Numbered from the stretch's first letter, positions 1-10,145 are shown. The stretch is DNA of 64,000 nt from Alentia gelatinosa (GCA_950022655.1 OX465584.1:7655124-7719123); one strand, 5' to 3'. Program-made: numbers and translations. The notes: generated from the sequence alone by a model not told the origin.

Positions 1-132
1 TTCCTGGCCAAAGTGTCTGCTTACACAGGGTTGAAATAAACATCTAAGAGAGGAAACCGTTCCGAGCAAAGGTGTCCGATAACGCGGGGTGCCCGCTTAT
101 GCGGGGTGTCCGTTAGGCGGGGTTCTACTGTA
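1..132. mobile_element. End of a TA-flanked MITE, pogo/Tigger-like TIR
   Basis: The stretch ends in GCGGGGTTCTACTG followed by TA, the inverse of CAGTAGAACCCCGC. A complete relative lies at 30608-30787 with TA on both sides. TIRs starting CAGT..AACC and a TA duplication are typical of pogo/Tigger-type Tc1/mariner elements (family knowledge). The left end is outside the window. No transposase is present. Confidence 0.45.
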
Positions 133-145
133 TGTTGATGTTGCT

Positions 146-351
146 ATCTGTGAAAGTTTAGGGTCAGAGTTCGTATCGCATCGAGTTTGGATCACGTAGT
201 AATTCACAAGGCTTCTGAGATTATCTCAACTTTCTCATCGTCTAATAGCCTAACCTTTGTGACATAATCCCCCATTGAGTACTTTTTCCCAAATACTCAA
301 TGGGCGTTGGATACGAGTTCCCTATGTTAAATGTATTGGGGAAAACAGGGG
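146..351 (-). mobile_element. Group I hairpin element, family F, partial
   Basis: Similar to the fuller copies at 28072-28339 and 55311-55604: an arm with GTTTAGGGTCAGAG, then a body with a CCCCATTGAGTA/TACTCAATGGG inverted pair, and the terminus AACAGGGGTGAG. The hairpin tip and one arm are missing, so this is a decayed copy. It abuts the foldback element at 356-662. The same order recurs near 30.6-31.4 kb. Confidence 0.5.
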
Positions 352-355
352 TGAG

Positions 356-662
356 GGTGCACCCCTCTCATAAGATCTCACACTCTCTAAGTCGTAATCT
401 GTACAAGGTTCTCACTGCGCTCTATGGAAGAAGAATTCTTAACAAACTAGGCTTGGAGCCTTGAGAATCCACTGGCACACATTATTCCCGCTAGGTGGCA
501 TCATGGAGATTATAGGAATCTTTGGGTGCATTGATGTCTTTAGCACGGGCCAGTGGATTCTCAAGGCTCTAAGCCTAGTTCGTTAAGAATTCTTCTCCAT
601 TGAGCGTAGTGAGAGTACAGAATACCACTTAGAGAGTGTGAGACCTTATGAGAGGGGTGCAC
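356..662. mobile_element. Foldback element family M (GGTGCACCCC ends)
   Basis: Two long inverted arms start at GGTGCACCCCTCTCATAAG and its inverse. Each contains ACACTCTCTAAGT and GAATTCTTAAC blocks, and they flank a short centre with TTTAGCACGGGCC. A second complete copy lies at 42278-42588 and a rearranged one at about 31036-31420. There is no coding capacity. Clear full-length inverted symmetry identifies a non-autonomous foldback element; the superfamily is unknown. Confidence 0.7.
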
Positions 663-663
663 A

Positions 664-947
664 CAAAGCTCACTCATCCTGGCTTGCCATGGCTGCACCA
701 CATTGACTTCTTCTGTGTGTGCCGTGACACCCACATCAGATAGATACTAATTGATGGCGGGCAGCCTCCTAATCTACCTGCGCCACCTGTTAGTTATTGT
801 GTCTGAGAACCAGGACGTTTATCAGAGCAGCTCCGCCTGAGTATGATCAATGCTCATCGTCCGCTCATAGTGTCATCAACATGTCACAAAGCCTGCAGGA
901 GATACTGCACTGTGTTTCCGGGTACGGATGTTTGTATTGCAATCATT
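664..947. other. Unassigned sequence
   Basis: No gene, RNA or repeat recognised. The short ORFs here show no protein similarity I can identify. Confidence 0.4.
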
Positions 948-1062
948 CACCGAATACAAATGTCCATAGAAAACACATAGGGAGTGTGTATCACCATACC
1001 AACAGCATATAGAGATATATCCGCCTAATACAAAGTGTCCACAGAAAACATACAGGGAATTA
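948..1062 (+). repeat. Isolated 73-bp satellite monomers
   Basis: One and a half units of the satellite found at 1381-2310 and 19137-20110, recognisable by TGTCCATAGAAAACACATAG, TGTATCACCATACC and CACCTAATACAAAGTG-like blocks. They are separated from the main array by about 320 bp of unrelated sequence. Confidence 0.7.
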
Positions 1063-1380
1063 CACATCCTATGATCATGATATAGGATACACCCAAATAC
1101 TCGTTTAATTGTGCACCACAATACTAATGTGGAAATGTACATACAAAATATATCATTTCTACTATTATCATGTGCTATCATATGCCTCATCCACTAACTA
1201 ACACGACCAAGTAGGGGCAATAGGCCCCCAGGAATAGTACCTAATTTTCATATCGTTAATTATTCCAACTGATATGCTATACTAGCTCACTAATGGTGAA
1301 TACAGTCTGTATTGGCTACTGGATTCTTGTATGACAGGCCTTGAGCCTAAATTTTCCAGTTTAGATAAACGAATAAAAAA
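1063..1380. other. Unassigned sequence between satellite blocks
   Basis: AT-rich, with no recognised gene or repeat. It ends in a short A-run just before the satellite array. Confidence 0.4.
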
Positions 1381-2330
1381 AAAGTATGTATCACCATACC
1401 GCAAGCATACAGATATATCCACCTAATACAAAATGTCCATAGAAAACACATAGGGATTGTGTATCACCATACCCTGGGCATACAGGTATAGCCCCTTAAT
1501 ACAAAATGTCCATAGAAAACACATAGGGATTGCGTATCACCATACCCTGAGCATACAGGTATAGCCACCTAATACAAAGTGTCCATAGATAACACAAAGT
1601 TAGAGTATATCACCATACCCAGAGCATACACATAATAATCACCTAATACAAAGTGTTACCAGAAAACGCTTAGGGATTGTGTATCACCATACCCAGAGCA
1701 TACAGATATATCCATCTTATACAAAGTGTCCATAATAGACACAGAGGGAGTGTGTATCACCATATCCAGAGCATACAGATATATCCACCTAATACAAAGT
1801 GTCCACAGAAAACACATAGGGAGTGTGTATCACCATACCCAGAGCATACAGATATATCCACCTAATACAAAGTGTCCACAGAAAACACATAGGGAGTGTG
1901 TATCTCCATACCCAGAGTATACAGATATATCCACCTAATACAGAGAGTCCACAGAAAACACATAGGGATTGTGTATCACCATACCCGGGGCATACAGATA
2001 TATCCTCCTAATACAAAGTGTCCATATAAAATACATAGGGAGTGTGTATCACCATGATCAGAGCATACAGAAATATCCACCTCATACAAAGTGTCCACAG
2101 AAAACACATAGGGATTGTGTATCACCATACCCGGGGCATACAGATATATCCTCCTAATACAAAGTGTCCATATAAAATACATAGGGAGTGTGTATCACCA
2201 TGATCAGAGCATACAGAAATATCCACCTCATACAAAGTGTCCATAGAAAACACATAGGGAGTGTGTATCACCATACACGGAGCATACAGATATTTATTAA
2301 CCACCTAATACGGAGTCTCCATAGGAATAG
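1381..2330 (+). repeat. 73-bp tandem satellite, array 1
   Basis: About 12-13 head-to-tail units. Landmark blocks recur every 73 bp: GTGTATCACCATACC, AGCATACAGATATATCC, CACCTAATACAAAGTGTCC and AAAACACATAGGG. The units at 1984-2129 and 2130-2275 form a duplicated 146-bp dimer with shared variants (TCCTCCTAATAC, TGATCAGAGC). The last unit ends in TATTTATTAACCACCTAATACGG-like sequence, which resembles the 5' end of the D hairpin elements at 7894, 8249 and 25360. ORFs of 60-90 codons on both strands are by-products of a stop-free repeat. Confidence 0.93.
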
Positions 2331-3054
2331 CATTGCATTTGAGTATTTGGCTACTAGGAGATTACTGAGGCCCGCAACCTCCTGCTTCTGAAATCAGGAG
2401 ATTACTGGAAATAGTTCCCGAAACGTAATCGGGCCCTTAGCGAGCGAAACGCGAACTACGTCACGCAGTGACAGCAACAGACATTCACACAACGTCACAA
2501 TCAATATAAATGACAGAATAGTTTAAGTTTGGCGAATTCATCTGTGGCATTGTCTCCTAAATTCCATAATCTGTCAGATAACAGTTGTTAACAGGTTAGT
2601 ACCTTGTTTTGTCCGGTATTTTAGCTCAAAGTCCATCCTCCGGTGACAGTTTAAATTAAAGACGTCGAAGTGATACCACCAACTAGTCGGCGGTTGATCG
2701 GAAATGGCAATCAGAACATGATAAGAAACTAATTAATTGTTGAAATGTTACTAAAAGATTGTGAAATATGGAAACAATGAATATTCTGGCAATGATGCTT
2801 AAAAACGATGAAGATTTCAAAAAAAGGAAAGTGAGGGACCACACCTTTATCGTCAGAGCTGCCACCTGATGGGCAATTTAGGAACGATATTTATATTGGC
2901 GATAAGCGGCGCAGCGATCAAGTTTGACAAGTTTGGAAATAGATGAGCACCCAAATTATTAGCGATAATCGGTGGTTATAAATACAATATAAACTTCTCG
3001 GACCAGACTACATAATCACCTCGCTATCACTCGGAGATTACTACATGTTGTACA
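2331..3054. other. Unassigned, with small inverted repeats
   Basis: CAGGAGATTACT-type inverted blocks near 2350-2410 suggest a decayed hairpin remnant related to family D. I recognise nothing in 2470-3000. Confidence 0.35.
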
Positions 3055-3335
3055 CGTGAGGAGCAGACCTGACCAGAGTGGCATAGACATTGACAAGTCT
3101 AACTCGAGTTCGGTTTCGTATTTATCCTACCTCGTCTATGCTTTTGTATTACTAAAAGATAAATATTGAGTCAATGACCAACAGAACTTTATTTCATAGT
3201 AGCTGACATCCTGCTCTCTGATTGGTCAATATTGTTATTACTCTAGTGACATAAAAAACACTTTATGTCACAGCCTGCCACATAAAATTTCCCTATGTTA
3301 ACTCTATGGCGGTTTTTTTATTAGGGGTAGGATAA
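3055..3335 (-). mobile_element. Group I hairpin element, family X, one arm lost
   Basis: The body is bounded by TTTATCCTACC at 3121 and TTAGGGGTAGGATAA ending at 3335. It contains the family block TGACATAAAAAACACTTTATGTCA. The adjoining arm, with AGACCTGACCAGAGTGGCAT and TCTAACTCGAGTTCGGTTTC, matches the complete copy at 36423-36794. The second arm and the tip have been replaced. Confidence 0.7.
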
Positions 3336-3339
3336 TGTG

Positions 3340-3402
3340 TATATCCACATAATACCAAGTGTCCCCAGAAACCACACAGGGAGTGTGTTTCACCATACCC
3401 TT
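3340..3402 (+). repeat. Solitary 73-bp satellite monomer
   Basis: TATATCCACATAATACCAAGTGTCC followed by ACACAGGGAGTGTG and TCACCATACCC matches the satellite unit. It directly follows a group I element. Confidence 0.6.
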
Positions 3403-3591
3403 TTAGCTTTCTAACCTTGGCAATTGAATGTCAAAGGGCAATACCTACTGTCATATACTTGCTGTACAGCCTGGGCATATGGGGGGCGTTGCTCTTAGAA
3501 GTGGGAAAAGCGCAGCTCCAGTAATATTGGATTGTAGCTACTTTTTACAACACCACATTTTCAGTGACATGGGTGAAAAGTTTACTATTTT

Positions 3592-4180
3592 TTAAATTAA
3601 AAAAAAAAAAAATTTATTTGTACAAAAGAGGTACAAAAAATTACCTCTACCGAAGCAGGTATTCTGGTCATTCTATAAACACAAACATACGTTTGACAGT
3701 AACTGACATTGTCATTTCGTTATGATATAAATGTACAAAGATGAATGATGAGGTTTACATATTTGAAGCGAGAAACCAGCAAGATTACTTTTAAGATAGC
3801 TTGCTGTTTCTTCAATGTTAATTAAGCTTGACAGTTTGGCCTGTACAATAGATAACTTTGTCTCATCTACCAAACATACATCAATTTACTTCGTTAGAAA
3901 ACAATGTTATGTACCTCAGAGAAGCATTTTAGTCTAACAAATTTCTTATAACTATACAGAGAGCTGTCTTGTACGGACAGTGGAAGATCATTCCATGCGT
4001 CTTTGTTTCTAAACAAAGAGCTTCTTTTAAAGAAAGAGGTTAATGGTCGACGAAGTTTTATCAGCCTCTTACATTGTCCCCATGTTTTAGTGCCTTCTGG
4101 TTCTATACCCATAGCAATTTTGCACATGTATAATAAATCAAGATAATTACGTCTAATCTCTACTATACTTTTAGTTGCAT
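3592..4180 (-). pseudogene. LINE 3' fragment, same family as 53001-55193
   Basis: Reading leftwards, the fragment encodes the extreme C-terminus of a non-LTR reverse transcriptase (block GIEPEGTKTWGQCKRL, then a conserved WNDLPLSVQ) with a stop near 3894. A 3' UTR follows with GACCAGAATACCTGC, ending in a T-run (poly(A) of the element) at about 3600. The same protein and UTR blocks end the LINE at 55193. Everything upstream, including the catalytic domain, is absent, as expected from incomplete reverse transcription. This copy keeps a tryptophan codon where the 53-kb copy has TGA. Confidence 0.85.
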
Positions 4181-4850
4181 ATAGATGGCGACATACTTAT
4201 GATGCGATTCTTAAATAATCTGGAGCAACGATTCCCACCTGAGGTCGCTGTCGGTCCAAGGCTTGGACATTATTATAGGGTATCAAACAACAGTTTTATA
4301 TCAAGTTCTACATTGACGTCGATGTCAATCATCTCACACCAATGGTTATGGAAAACTGTGGTTACATATAATACCTGAGCAATAATAAGCCCAAGTAGGT
4401 TATCAGATGTAAATCCCTTATGCAAGAGGGAATTTGGCCACAATTGTCACCAGTGTGTGTGATTATTTAGCAGAGGTAGGTAATATAAGCCATCTATTGA
4501 GATTGGTAATTCTCCTCAATTATCATAGCTTCCATAGAGAGACCCACCTATTGTCTGGCTCATCTTCATCAAAATACGGGCCCCACGCCTTAATTAGATA
4601 TGACGTAACCTCAGACTTAACAGTCCTAACATTGCCAGTTCAGTACCCTATAATCATCAGGTAGATATTTCAGTAGGTTGCCTTTAAAGTTCTTCAACAG
4701 TAATCCTCCAGATACTGTCTCTATAATGGGTAGCAGTCTTACGTTGTATTTCCTACAAATATTTTCCGTTCCGCTGATGTCGATGGGAAAATTTTGTTCT
4801 CTCTATTACGTGGTCGCAAGCGGTGGTAGAGAGTGGTGAAACCAGATACG
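4181..4850. other. Unassigned sequence
   Basis: Several short ORFs without recognisable similarity. No repeat identified. Confidence 0.35.
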
Positions 4851-4854
4851 CCTT

Positions 4855-5095
4855 GTCTAAAGGAAGGCGTCCACCAACCACGACAAGGCTACGATAAGCA
4901 CCGACAAGAAAGTTCCAATGTGTGCTTGTCATAGCCTTGTCGTAAGAAGGGGGGGTTGGGGGCTTTACGATAGCGTTGTCGGGGCATGTCGGGAAGTGCA
5001 CGCTTCACCAAAATTTCCTATCGTAGAACTCGTTGACACGCTCCTGACGCGCCATGACACTCCACGACAAGGGTCCGGTCGTGGTAAAAATCGAA
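4855..5095. mobile_element. MITE family P (ACGACAAGG repeats)
   Basis: Starts GGCGTCCACCAACCACGACA and carries CACGACAAGG/CCTTGTCG inverted blocks, like the abutting pair at 35023-35900. The right end is degraded. Non-coding and non-autonomous. Confidence 0.6.
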
Positions 5096-5159
5096 CATAC
5101 TTTTGTATATTTTGATAAAATATTCCAAAATCTTTTTAATTTTATCATTGCTTTTGTGT

Positions 5160-5577
5160 TCTTCTAGTAATTTCTATATAAAACTAGGAACAAATAGAAT
5201 ATTTAACATTGACAAATGAGTGTGCAGTTATAAATGAATACCAATTAAAATGGATACATTCAGTGTATGGGACGTTTTCTGTAACCCACTTCCACCCAGT
5301 CAGCTTGCAATTTCTGCAACTGATTGAGTCTAGGATGCAAACACATCAAACACTAGTAGGTCAATGAGGTATTTCAGTCTTGAGTGATTGGTCATGGTCA
5401 GCTAGGTATACCTCTAAGACCCTGAGACACTGGCATTCTGTTCCTTTCCCACTTTTACAGTGAATAATACACAAATAGTGAAAGGATAGTGGTTTCTTTT
5501 GCTGTACGCTGGAATCCTATATGTGACCACTCTAACCTTTAGGCAGCGTAATGAGCTTGTGCAAGCACGGTCCAATT
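5160..5577 (+). repeat. Dispersed repeat family R, copy 1
   Basis: Shares ordered blocks with copies at about 21425-21835, 45215-45605 and 59385-59555: ATGAATGAG.GTGCA, CAACCCACTTGCACCCAGT, GTCTTGAGTGATTGGTCATGG, AAGACCCTGAGACACTGG and GCAAGCACGCTCTA. Function and class are unknown. It could be the untranslated end of an autonomous element. Confidence 0.7.
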
Positions 5578-5738
5578 ACTTCTGCCTTAATTAATTTGGT
5601 TGCTCTATTTCTTGCTTGTCTGGCTATAAACCAATTATCATCTGTATTTGTCTTCCTGGCTTTTTTCATTAATCGACTTTCTTGTTTGCTAATCTTTAAC
5701 AGCTCGTTCCTATGTTTTTTCTTTAAATGAAATAACAC
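5532..5738 (-). pseudogene. Possible LINE fragment (linker before RT)
   Basis: A 68-codon reading frame with RLMKKARKTNTDDNWFIARQ and RNRATKLIKAE resembles the basic linker between endonuclease and reverse transcriptase in non-LTR elements (KARK..D.W...R..RN...LI). It overlaps the end of repeat R. Too short to assign firmly; a chance ORF is possible. Confidence 0.35.
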
Positions 5739-6066
5739 GTTAAATGCATCCCTGTCACAAGGAGCTTTAATTTGATACTAATTACACATAGCTTTCATAA
5801 TTTCCATCTAGGTTCATCTTTTAAAAGATTTAAAAATGAATCTTCTAAAGACATTTTTGCTGAAGCACTCAGTGATGAGAAACAAATGTTTCTTTAGTGG
5901 CCTTACTACGGAAATCAAGTAGGCAATATGTGTGGGGGTTATGTATCTACCTGTAGTTATTATTTAGTGCCATACGTAGGGCAGTGTGGGCGGTCTATAG
6001 GGCACATCGCTATGGTGCTATGGAGGCGGCCATCTTGCCTCCTGACGCCATAAAAAACACCAGGTG

Positions 6067-6074
6067 GCGGGACC
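6067..6074. repeat. 8-bp target site duplication, left
   Basis: GCGGGACC, identical to 7044-7051. The homologous empty site, 14183-14190 on the other strand, has one copy. Confidence 0.8.
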
Positions 6075-7043
6075 GGTCTATGGTAAATTTGGTCACATGC
6101 GAACTCGATACTGGTGAATTCGCTACCGCTCCGAGTTCGGTACCGGTGAATTCGATACCGCTACGTTCCCAGGCCCACCTGCCCGTGTGGCGGTCAGGTC
6201 GGCCGGCCCGTCTGTCTGGTATAGGGTTAGGGATAGGTATAGGGTAGGGTAGGGATAGGGTTAGGGATAGGGTTAGGGTTAGGGTTAGGGATAGGGATAG
6301 GGTTAGGGTTAGGGTTAGGGATAGGGATAGGGATAGGGATAGGGTTAGGGTTAGGGTTAGGGTTAGGGTTAGGGATAGGGATAGGGATAGGGATAGGGAT
6401 AGGGTTAGGGTTAGGGTTAGGGTTAGGGTTAGGGATAGGGATAGGGATAGGGTTAGGGTTAGGGTTAGGGTTAGGGTTAGGGATAGGGTTAGGGTAGGGT
6501 AGGGATAGGGTTAGGGATAGGGATATGGTTAGGGTTAGGGTTAGGGTTAGGGTTAGGGTTAGGGATAGGGTTAGGGTTAGGGATAGGGATAGGGATAGGT
6601 TAGGGTTTGGGTTAGGGTTAGGGTTAGGGATAGGGATAGGTTAGGGTTAGGGTTAGGGTTAGGGATAGGGATAGGTTAGGGTTAGGGTTAGGGTTAGGGA
6701 TAGGGATAGGTTAGGGTTAGGGTTAGGGTTAGGGATAGGGATAGGTTAGGGTTAGGGTTAGGTTAAGGTTTAGGTTTGGGATAGGTTAAGTTTACGGATA
6801 AGTTAGGATTAGGGATAGGGATAGTGTCGGGCAGGGTTAGGATAGGGTAAGGGTTAGGGTCATGGATTTTAGAGTTATTTATTTGACAGGCTGACAGGGC
6901 TGTGGCATGTTCCGGATATGGCCAGCCCTGACCGCCGGCACCGCGGGCGGTATCGAATTCACCTTTTTCGCGAACCGAAACTGTCGCAGTAGCGAAATCA
7001 CCAATGGACCGAACCTGTCGCGGTACCGAATTCACTGGTATTC
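6075..7043. mobile_element. 969-bp insertion carrying TTAGGG/ATAGGG repeats
   Basis: Flanked by an 8-bp duplication. Both outer parts carry inverted, internally repeated GAATTCG/GGTACCG motifs (GGTGAATTCGATACC at about 6144, GGTATCGAATTCACC at about 6950). The centre is the telomere-like array. An 8-bp duplication is the size made by hAT-type transposases (family knowledge), so a non-autonomous hAT-like element is a reasonable guess. I see no strong TIR at the very ends. Another transposase class with 8-bp staggered cuts is possible. Confidence 0.6.
6222..6860 (+). repeat. Interstitial TTAGGG/ATAGGG array
   Basis: Runs of TTAGGG mixed with ATAGGG and TAGGGT variants, degenerating toward the right. 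It is internal to an insertion with a target duplication, so it is not a chromosome end. One strand is rich in GGG triplets and can form G-quadruplexes. Confidence 0.93.
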
Positions 7044-7051
7044 GCGGGACC
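7044..7051. repeat. 8-bp target site duplication, right
   Basis: GCGGGACC, identical to 6067-6074. See the insertion entry. Confidence 0.8.
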
Positions 7052-7159
7052 AATCATCAATTTATTTTATCAGGAATAATTTTCGGGACTTGCCATGGAG
7101 GTATTTTTAGGCTCGTCCCAATAGTATCTATAGATTATAAAAACTGATAACAGCGGTCC

Positions 7160-7227
7160 CCCCCCCCCCCCGACTACAGTGGCGCTATCTCACAATATAT
7201 ATATATATATATATATTTTTTTTTTAT
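7160..7227. repeat. Poly(C), TA microsatellite and T-run
   Basis: A 14-base C-run, then ATATAT repeats, then a T-run that is the 3' poly(A) of the adjoining minus-strand LINE fragment. Confidence 0.85.
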
Positions 7228-7700
7228 TCCATTCTGTTAATACAGATCTTCCATGAAATAAGATGTTTGCACATCGTCATACAACAGTAATAGAACATTC
7301 AGTACTTATAGTGGGTCAAATATGTACAGAAGATGAAGGATGAATGATGGAATAACACAGTGTCTGCTTCTAGGTCACCACTTTCATATATTCGTTTTAG
7401 GTTTAGAGCAGTGGGTAGGTACCCCATTTAGTATTCAAATTGCCATTCACACTAGATCTTTCCGCAGTAATGCCTTAAATTCTTTTTTGGATGCCGCTTT
7501 CTGGATGTTTTCGGGCAACCTATCCCATACCACCTTCCCTCTATAGGCCGGACTATTCTTGTACCCGTTCGTCTTAAACTCAGTGAGTTTTACCTTACCA
7601 TCATATCCTGGCAGATGATGGCAGAACTAGCAATCCCTCTGTGCCCTGTACGAACATGTTATTGACACTCTCTCATTAATTGGACTCGGAGTTGCTCCTT
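7214..7700 (-). pseudogene. LINE 3' fragment, CR1/Jockey-like C-terminus
   Basis: Read leftwards from about 7610, one frame gives a block with GYKNSPAYRGKVVWDRLPEN then AASKKEFKALLRKDLV and a stop near 7457. The WxRLPxxIxxxxxxxxFKxxLxxxL pattern is the typical C-terminal tail of CR1/Jockey-group LINE proteins (family knowledge). A 3' UTR and T-run at 7214-7227 follow. An in-frame stop occurs upstream near 7628, so the copy is dead. It is a different family from the 53-kb LINE. Confidence 0.7.
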
Positions 7701-7893
7701 TCTATGTGCGGGCGTCATCCACTAACTCAAAAAATATGAACGATTGAATTTGAGTTTTTTCATTTCGCAGAATAGATGAATCCTCTGTTGTTTGTGAGTA
7801 CCCATCGGACATTCCCTTCTATTATTACCATCTTTTTTTAATAAGACCATAATCAGCAGACGAACAGGTAAGTCAACAAGGTACACCGGACAC
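7701..7893. other. Unassigned sequence
   Basis: No gene or repeat recognised. Confidence 0.35.
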
Positions 7894-8248
7894 TTTATTA
7901 CCCACCGAATACGGAGTCTCTATACTAAGCCTATGGAGCTTACAGATCGCTACTAAGTAGAATACGGACCTGCGGAATCTCCTAGGAGGATACGGCTTTT
8001 TGATATGAAAGTAGTCCCAAACATAAGTTCTTAACTACGTTGAAAAGTTTTCTAACGACCATATTTATTGCTTAAATCTAAAAATAAGTGAGTAATAACT
8101 ACAACATTACCATGATTTCGATCTGTGTGGCCGTATTCTACTTGTAGTTGACGCTACGTAATACTCCTCGTTATCGCTCAGAGTATTACTACGCGTCAAC
8201 TACGCGGAGAATACGGCCACTCAGATCGAAATCATGGTAATATTGTGT
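7894..8248 (+). mobile_element. D hairpin element, tandem copy 1
   Basis: Starts TTTATTACCCACCGAATACG. The body contains CTAAGCCTATGGAGCTTACAG, and the inverted terminus GTGAGTAATAA lies near 8090. A hairpin of about 145 bp follows, whose arms carry CATGATTTCGATCTG and CAGATCGAAATCATG with a tip CTCCTCGTTATCGCTCAGAG. The next copy starts directly at its end. Same layout as groups I and II. No coding capacity. Confidence 0.8.
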
Positions 8249-8626
8249 ATTTATTACCCACCGAATACGGAGTCTCTTTACTAAGCCTATGGAGCTTACA
8301 GATCGCTACTGAGTAGAATACGGACCTCCGGAAAGTCCTAGGAGAATACGGCTATTTCGGCCACCTGACGGGCATTATGGGAACTAATTCATACAAACAA
8401 AGCACGGCTCCTGGGTCTAATTTCTTATTATATACAAGATTTTTTTTCCTAACAATAACTCGAATGGCGAGTAATAAATACAACATTATCATGATTTCGA
8501 TCTGTGTGGCCGTATTCTCCTTGTAGTTGACACTACATAATACTCCTCGCTATCGCTCGCAGTTTTACTTCGCGTCAACTACGAGGGGAATACGGCCACT
8601 CAGATCGAAATCATGGTAATATTGAT
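8249..8626 (+). mobile_element. D hairpin element, tandem copy 2
   Basis: A head-to-tail second copy: TATTTATTACCCACCGAATA, the same body start, then GCGAGTAATAAATAC near 8468 and a hairpin with the same arms (ATTCTCCTTGTAGTTGAC, ACTACGAGGGGAATACGGCC). The body has a different distal part from copy 1. It stops against a group II remnant at 8630. Confidence 0.8.
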
Positions 8627-8627
8627 T

Positions 8628-8765
8628 ACTATATACCCATGCCGTATTTACTGTAAATACGTACCAAATTGACATATAACGTAAAAATACTGTACGAACC
8701 ATCTCGTTCTGTGACTTGTACAGCATGGTCAGGACGTTCTATATAAGTATATACTTACTAACACA
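8628..8765 (+). mobile_element. Group II element, internally deleted
   Basis: Joins the 5' end of the 41861-42196 element (TATATACCCATGCCGTATTTAC) directly to the outer half of its last hairpin arm (CCATCTCGTTCTGTGACTTG, AGCATGGTCAGGACGTTC). The middle is missing. Confidence 0.7.
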
Positions 8766-8811
8766 CGATACATGAATGTACATAGTATAGATTCACATAC
8801 GGCAACTGTCC

Positions 8812-8905
8812 CCTTAAGGGTGTTCCCTTAATCGGGGTTAAGATAAACTCCTAATATGTGGAAAAACTTCCGTTCCAAGCAATGTCCCTTTTAGTTAGGA
8901 ATATG
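8812..8905. mobile_element. Fragment of the pogo-like MITE
   Basis: CTGTCCCCTTAAGGG, GGGGTTAAGATAAACTCC and CCGTTCCAAGCAATGTCCC match internal blocks of 30608-30787. The ends are lost. Confidence 0.5.
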
Positions 8906-9995
8906 TTCCTGAAAAGAGGCCTAGAAATGCACTTTCGTGACAAACTCTTGTAAACACCCTGGAATGTGGCTACTTAGGGGTAATTTGGGCTGAACTTTTC
9001 ATTTCTGATATTACTTTTGCTCTAATAGTGGACATTCTATGTGATAATTCTGTTGATTCACAAATCAACACTTTTGGACCTAAATCTAATGTGAAACTGA
9101 CTATTGATGGGCTAACTTTGTTTACAAGAATTTGCCACGAAACTTTTTTCTTTTTTTTTTTTTAGTTTAAGCAGCTTTATTTCCAAGAATAAAATCATTT
9201 CAGTTTGTAGAGGACTACATCTAGATTCCTCTCAATTTAAATGAAAATCAATTAAATTCCTTAATTAAAGGTCCTTTGAGTTACATACACTGTTCCTTAG
9301 TTGTAGTGCTGCTTATAGTTTTTTTGGGGAGTTAATTTTTGGCTTGCCATATCTCTGACTATTTAATAGGGGTATCCCCTCTAACGGAGTTTTGCTGTAC
9401 TCTATTAATTCAGTTTTTATTAACTCAACTTTTCCCCTTTAAACTCCAGATATTGATGTGGTCCTAGTCTCAACCCCTTAATGTGCTTAGTTATATCTCT
9501 CGTTTATGTCTGTAAATCTGTGGATTTATATCCTACTGTAACCTCTTTTTATGGTTTGATTAGGGTACAGCTCTTGCATAGTTCTTACAGATTTTACACA
9601 GCCGATCTTTCACCCACTCCCTCAAGTCCTGTAACAACAAAGAGAATTGTTTCAGTACGGAGAGGCCTTTTGTTGGGGGTTTTTGCTTCCTATTACATAG
9701 TCATCTTGGTTATCTCGACAATTGATAATACATTTCAATGGGTGAGATGTGCTGAATGCTTATTTTGCTTGGACACATTTTAAGTATAATATCATGAATA
9801 ATCCAATAGGTTTTTGTTTTGTTTTGGTTTTTTTTAAGCTTTTATTTATACTGAAGTACTCACTAGGGTGTGGGTACCCTGTTTTCAGTGGGCTCCAGTG
9901 GCCATAGAGAGTCGTTGATAATGTCAATTTTTATTTTTATTTCAATGACTGTTCAGAATAACGGTAAGTAATGAAACGGCCTAATAATTTTTTCA
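8906..9995. other. AT-rich unassigned sequence
   Basis: T-runs at about 9150 and 9830 may be poly(A) tails of eroded retroposons, but no protein block can be read beside them. The 100-codon ORF at 9481-9783 looks like chance. Nothing else recognised. Confidence 0.35.
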
Positions 9996-9999
9996 TTAT

Positions 10000-10145
10000 T
10001 TTTTTTAATGGATTTTATTAGGGTTAAAATTTGCATACAAATCTCCAAGCTCAGCTTAGAGCTGGTCTTCCGTTCGGGCCCTCTTGAGTTATACAAACTG
10101 TTTACATAATAAAGTACACATATATAATAACTAACATGTGATACA
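10000..10145 (-). pseudogene. LINE/SINE 3' tail remnant
   Basis: Read leftwards: GGGCCCGAACGGAAGACCAG, CTAAGCTGAGCTTGGAG, AATTTTAACCCTAATAAAAT, then an A-rich run. The GGAAGA-block plus AATAAA-like A-rich end resembles the tail of the SINE at 21000-21377 and common LINE 3' ends. Protein-coding sequence is gone. Confidence 0.4.

Larger units (their letters stand above)
5970..7135 (+). mobile_element. Repeat family T interrupted by a telomere-repeat insertion
   Basis: The halves at about 5970-6074 and 7044-7115 together match the uninterrupted copy at about 14140-14285 (opposite strand). Shared blocks are CTATAGGGCACA, GGCCATCTTGCC, GACGCCAT, GCGGGACC, CTTGCCATGGAGG. The join point is GCGGGACC, present once in the empty copy and twice here. 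Confidence 0.8.

Noticed and set aside
1677..2304. Overlapping 60-70 codon ORFs
   Set aside because: Periodic read-through of the 73-bp satellite; the same peptides appear at 19140-19661.
1381..2330. CRISPR array
   Set aside because: Whole 73-bp units repeat without unique spacers, and the context is eukaryotic.
6222..6860. True chromosome end
   Set aside because: Unrelated sequence lies on both sides and an 8-bp target duplication with an empty paralogue shows an insertion.
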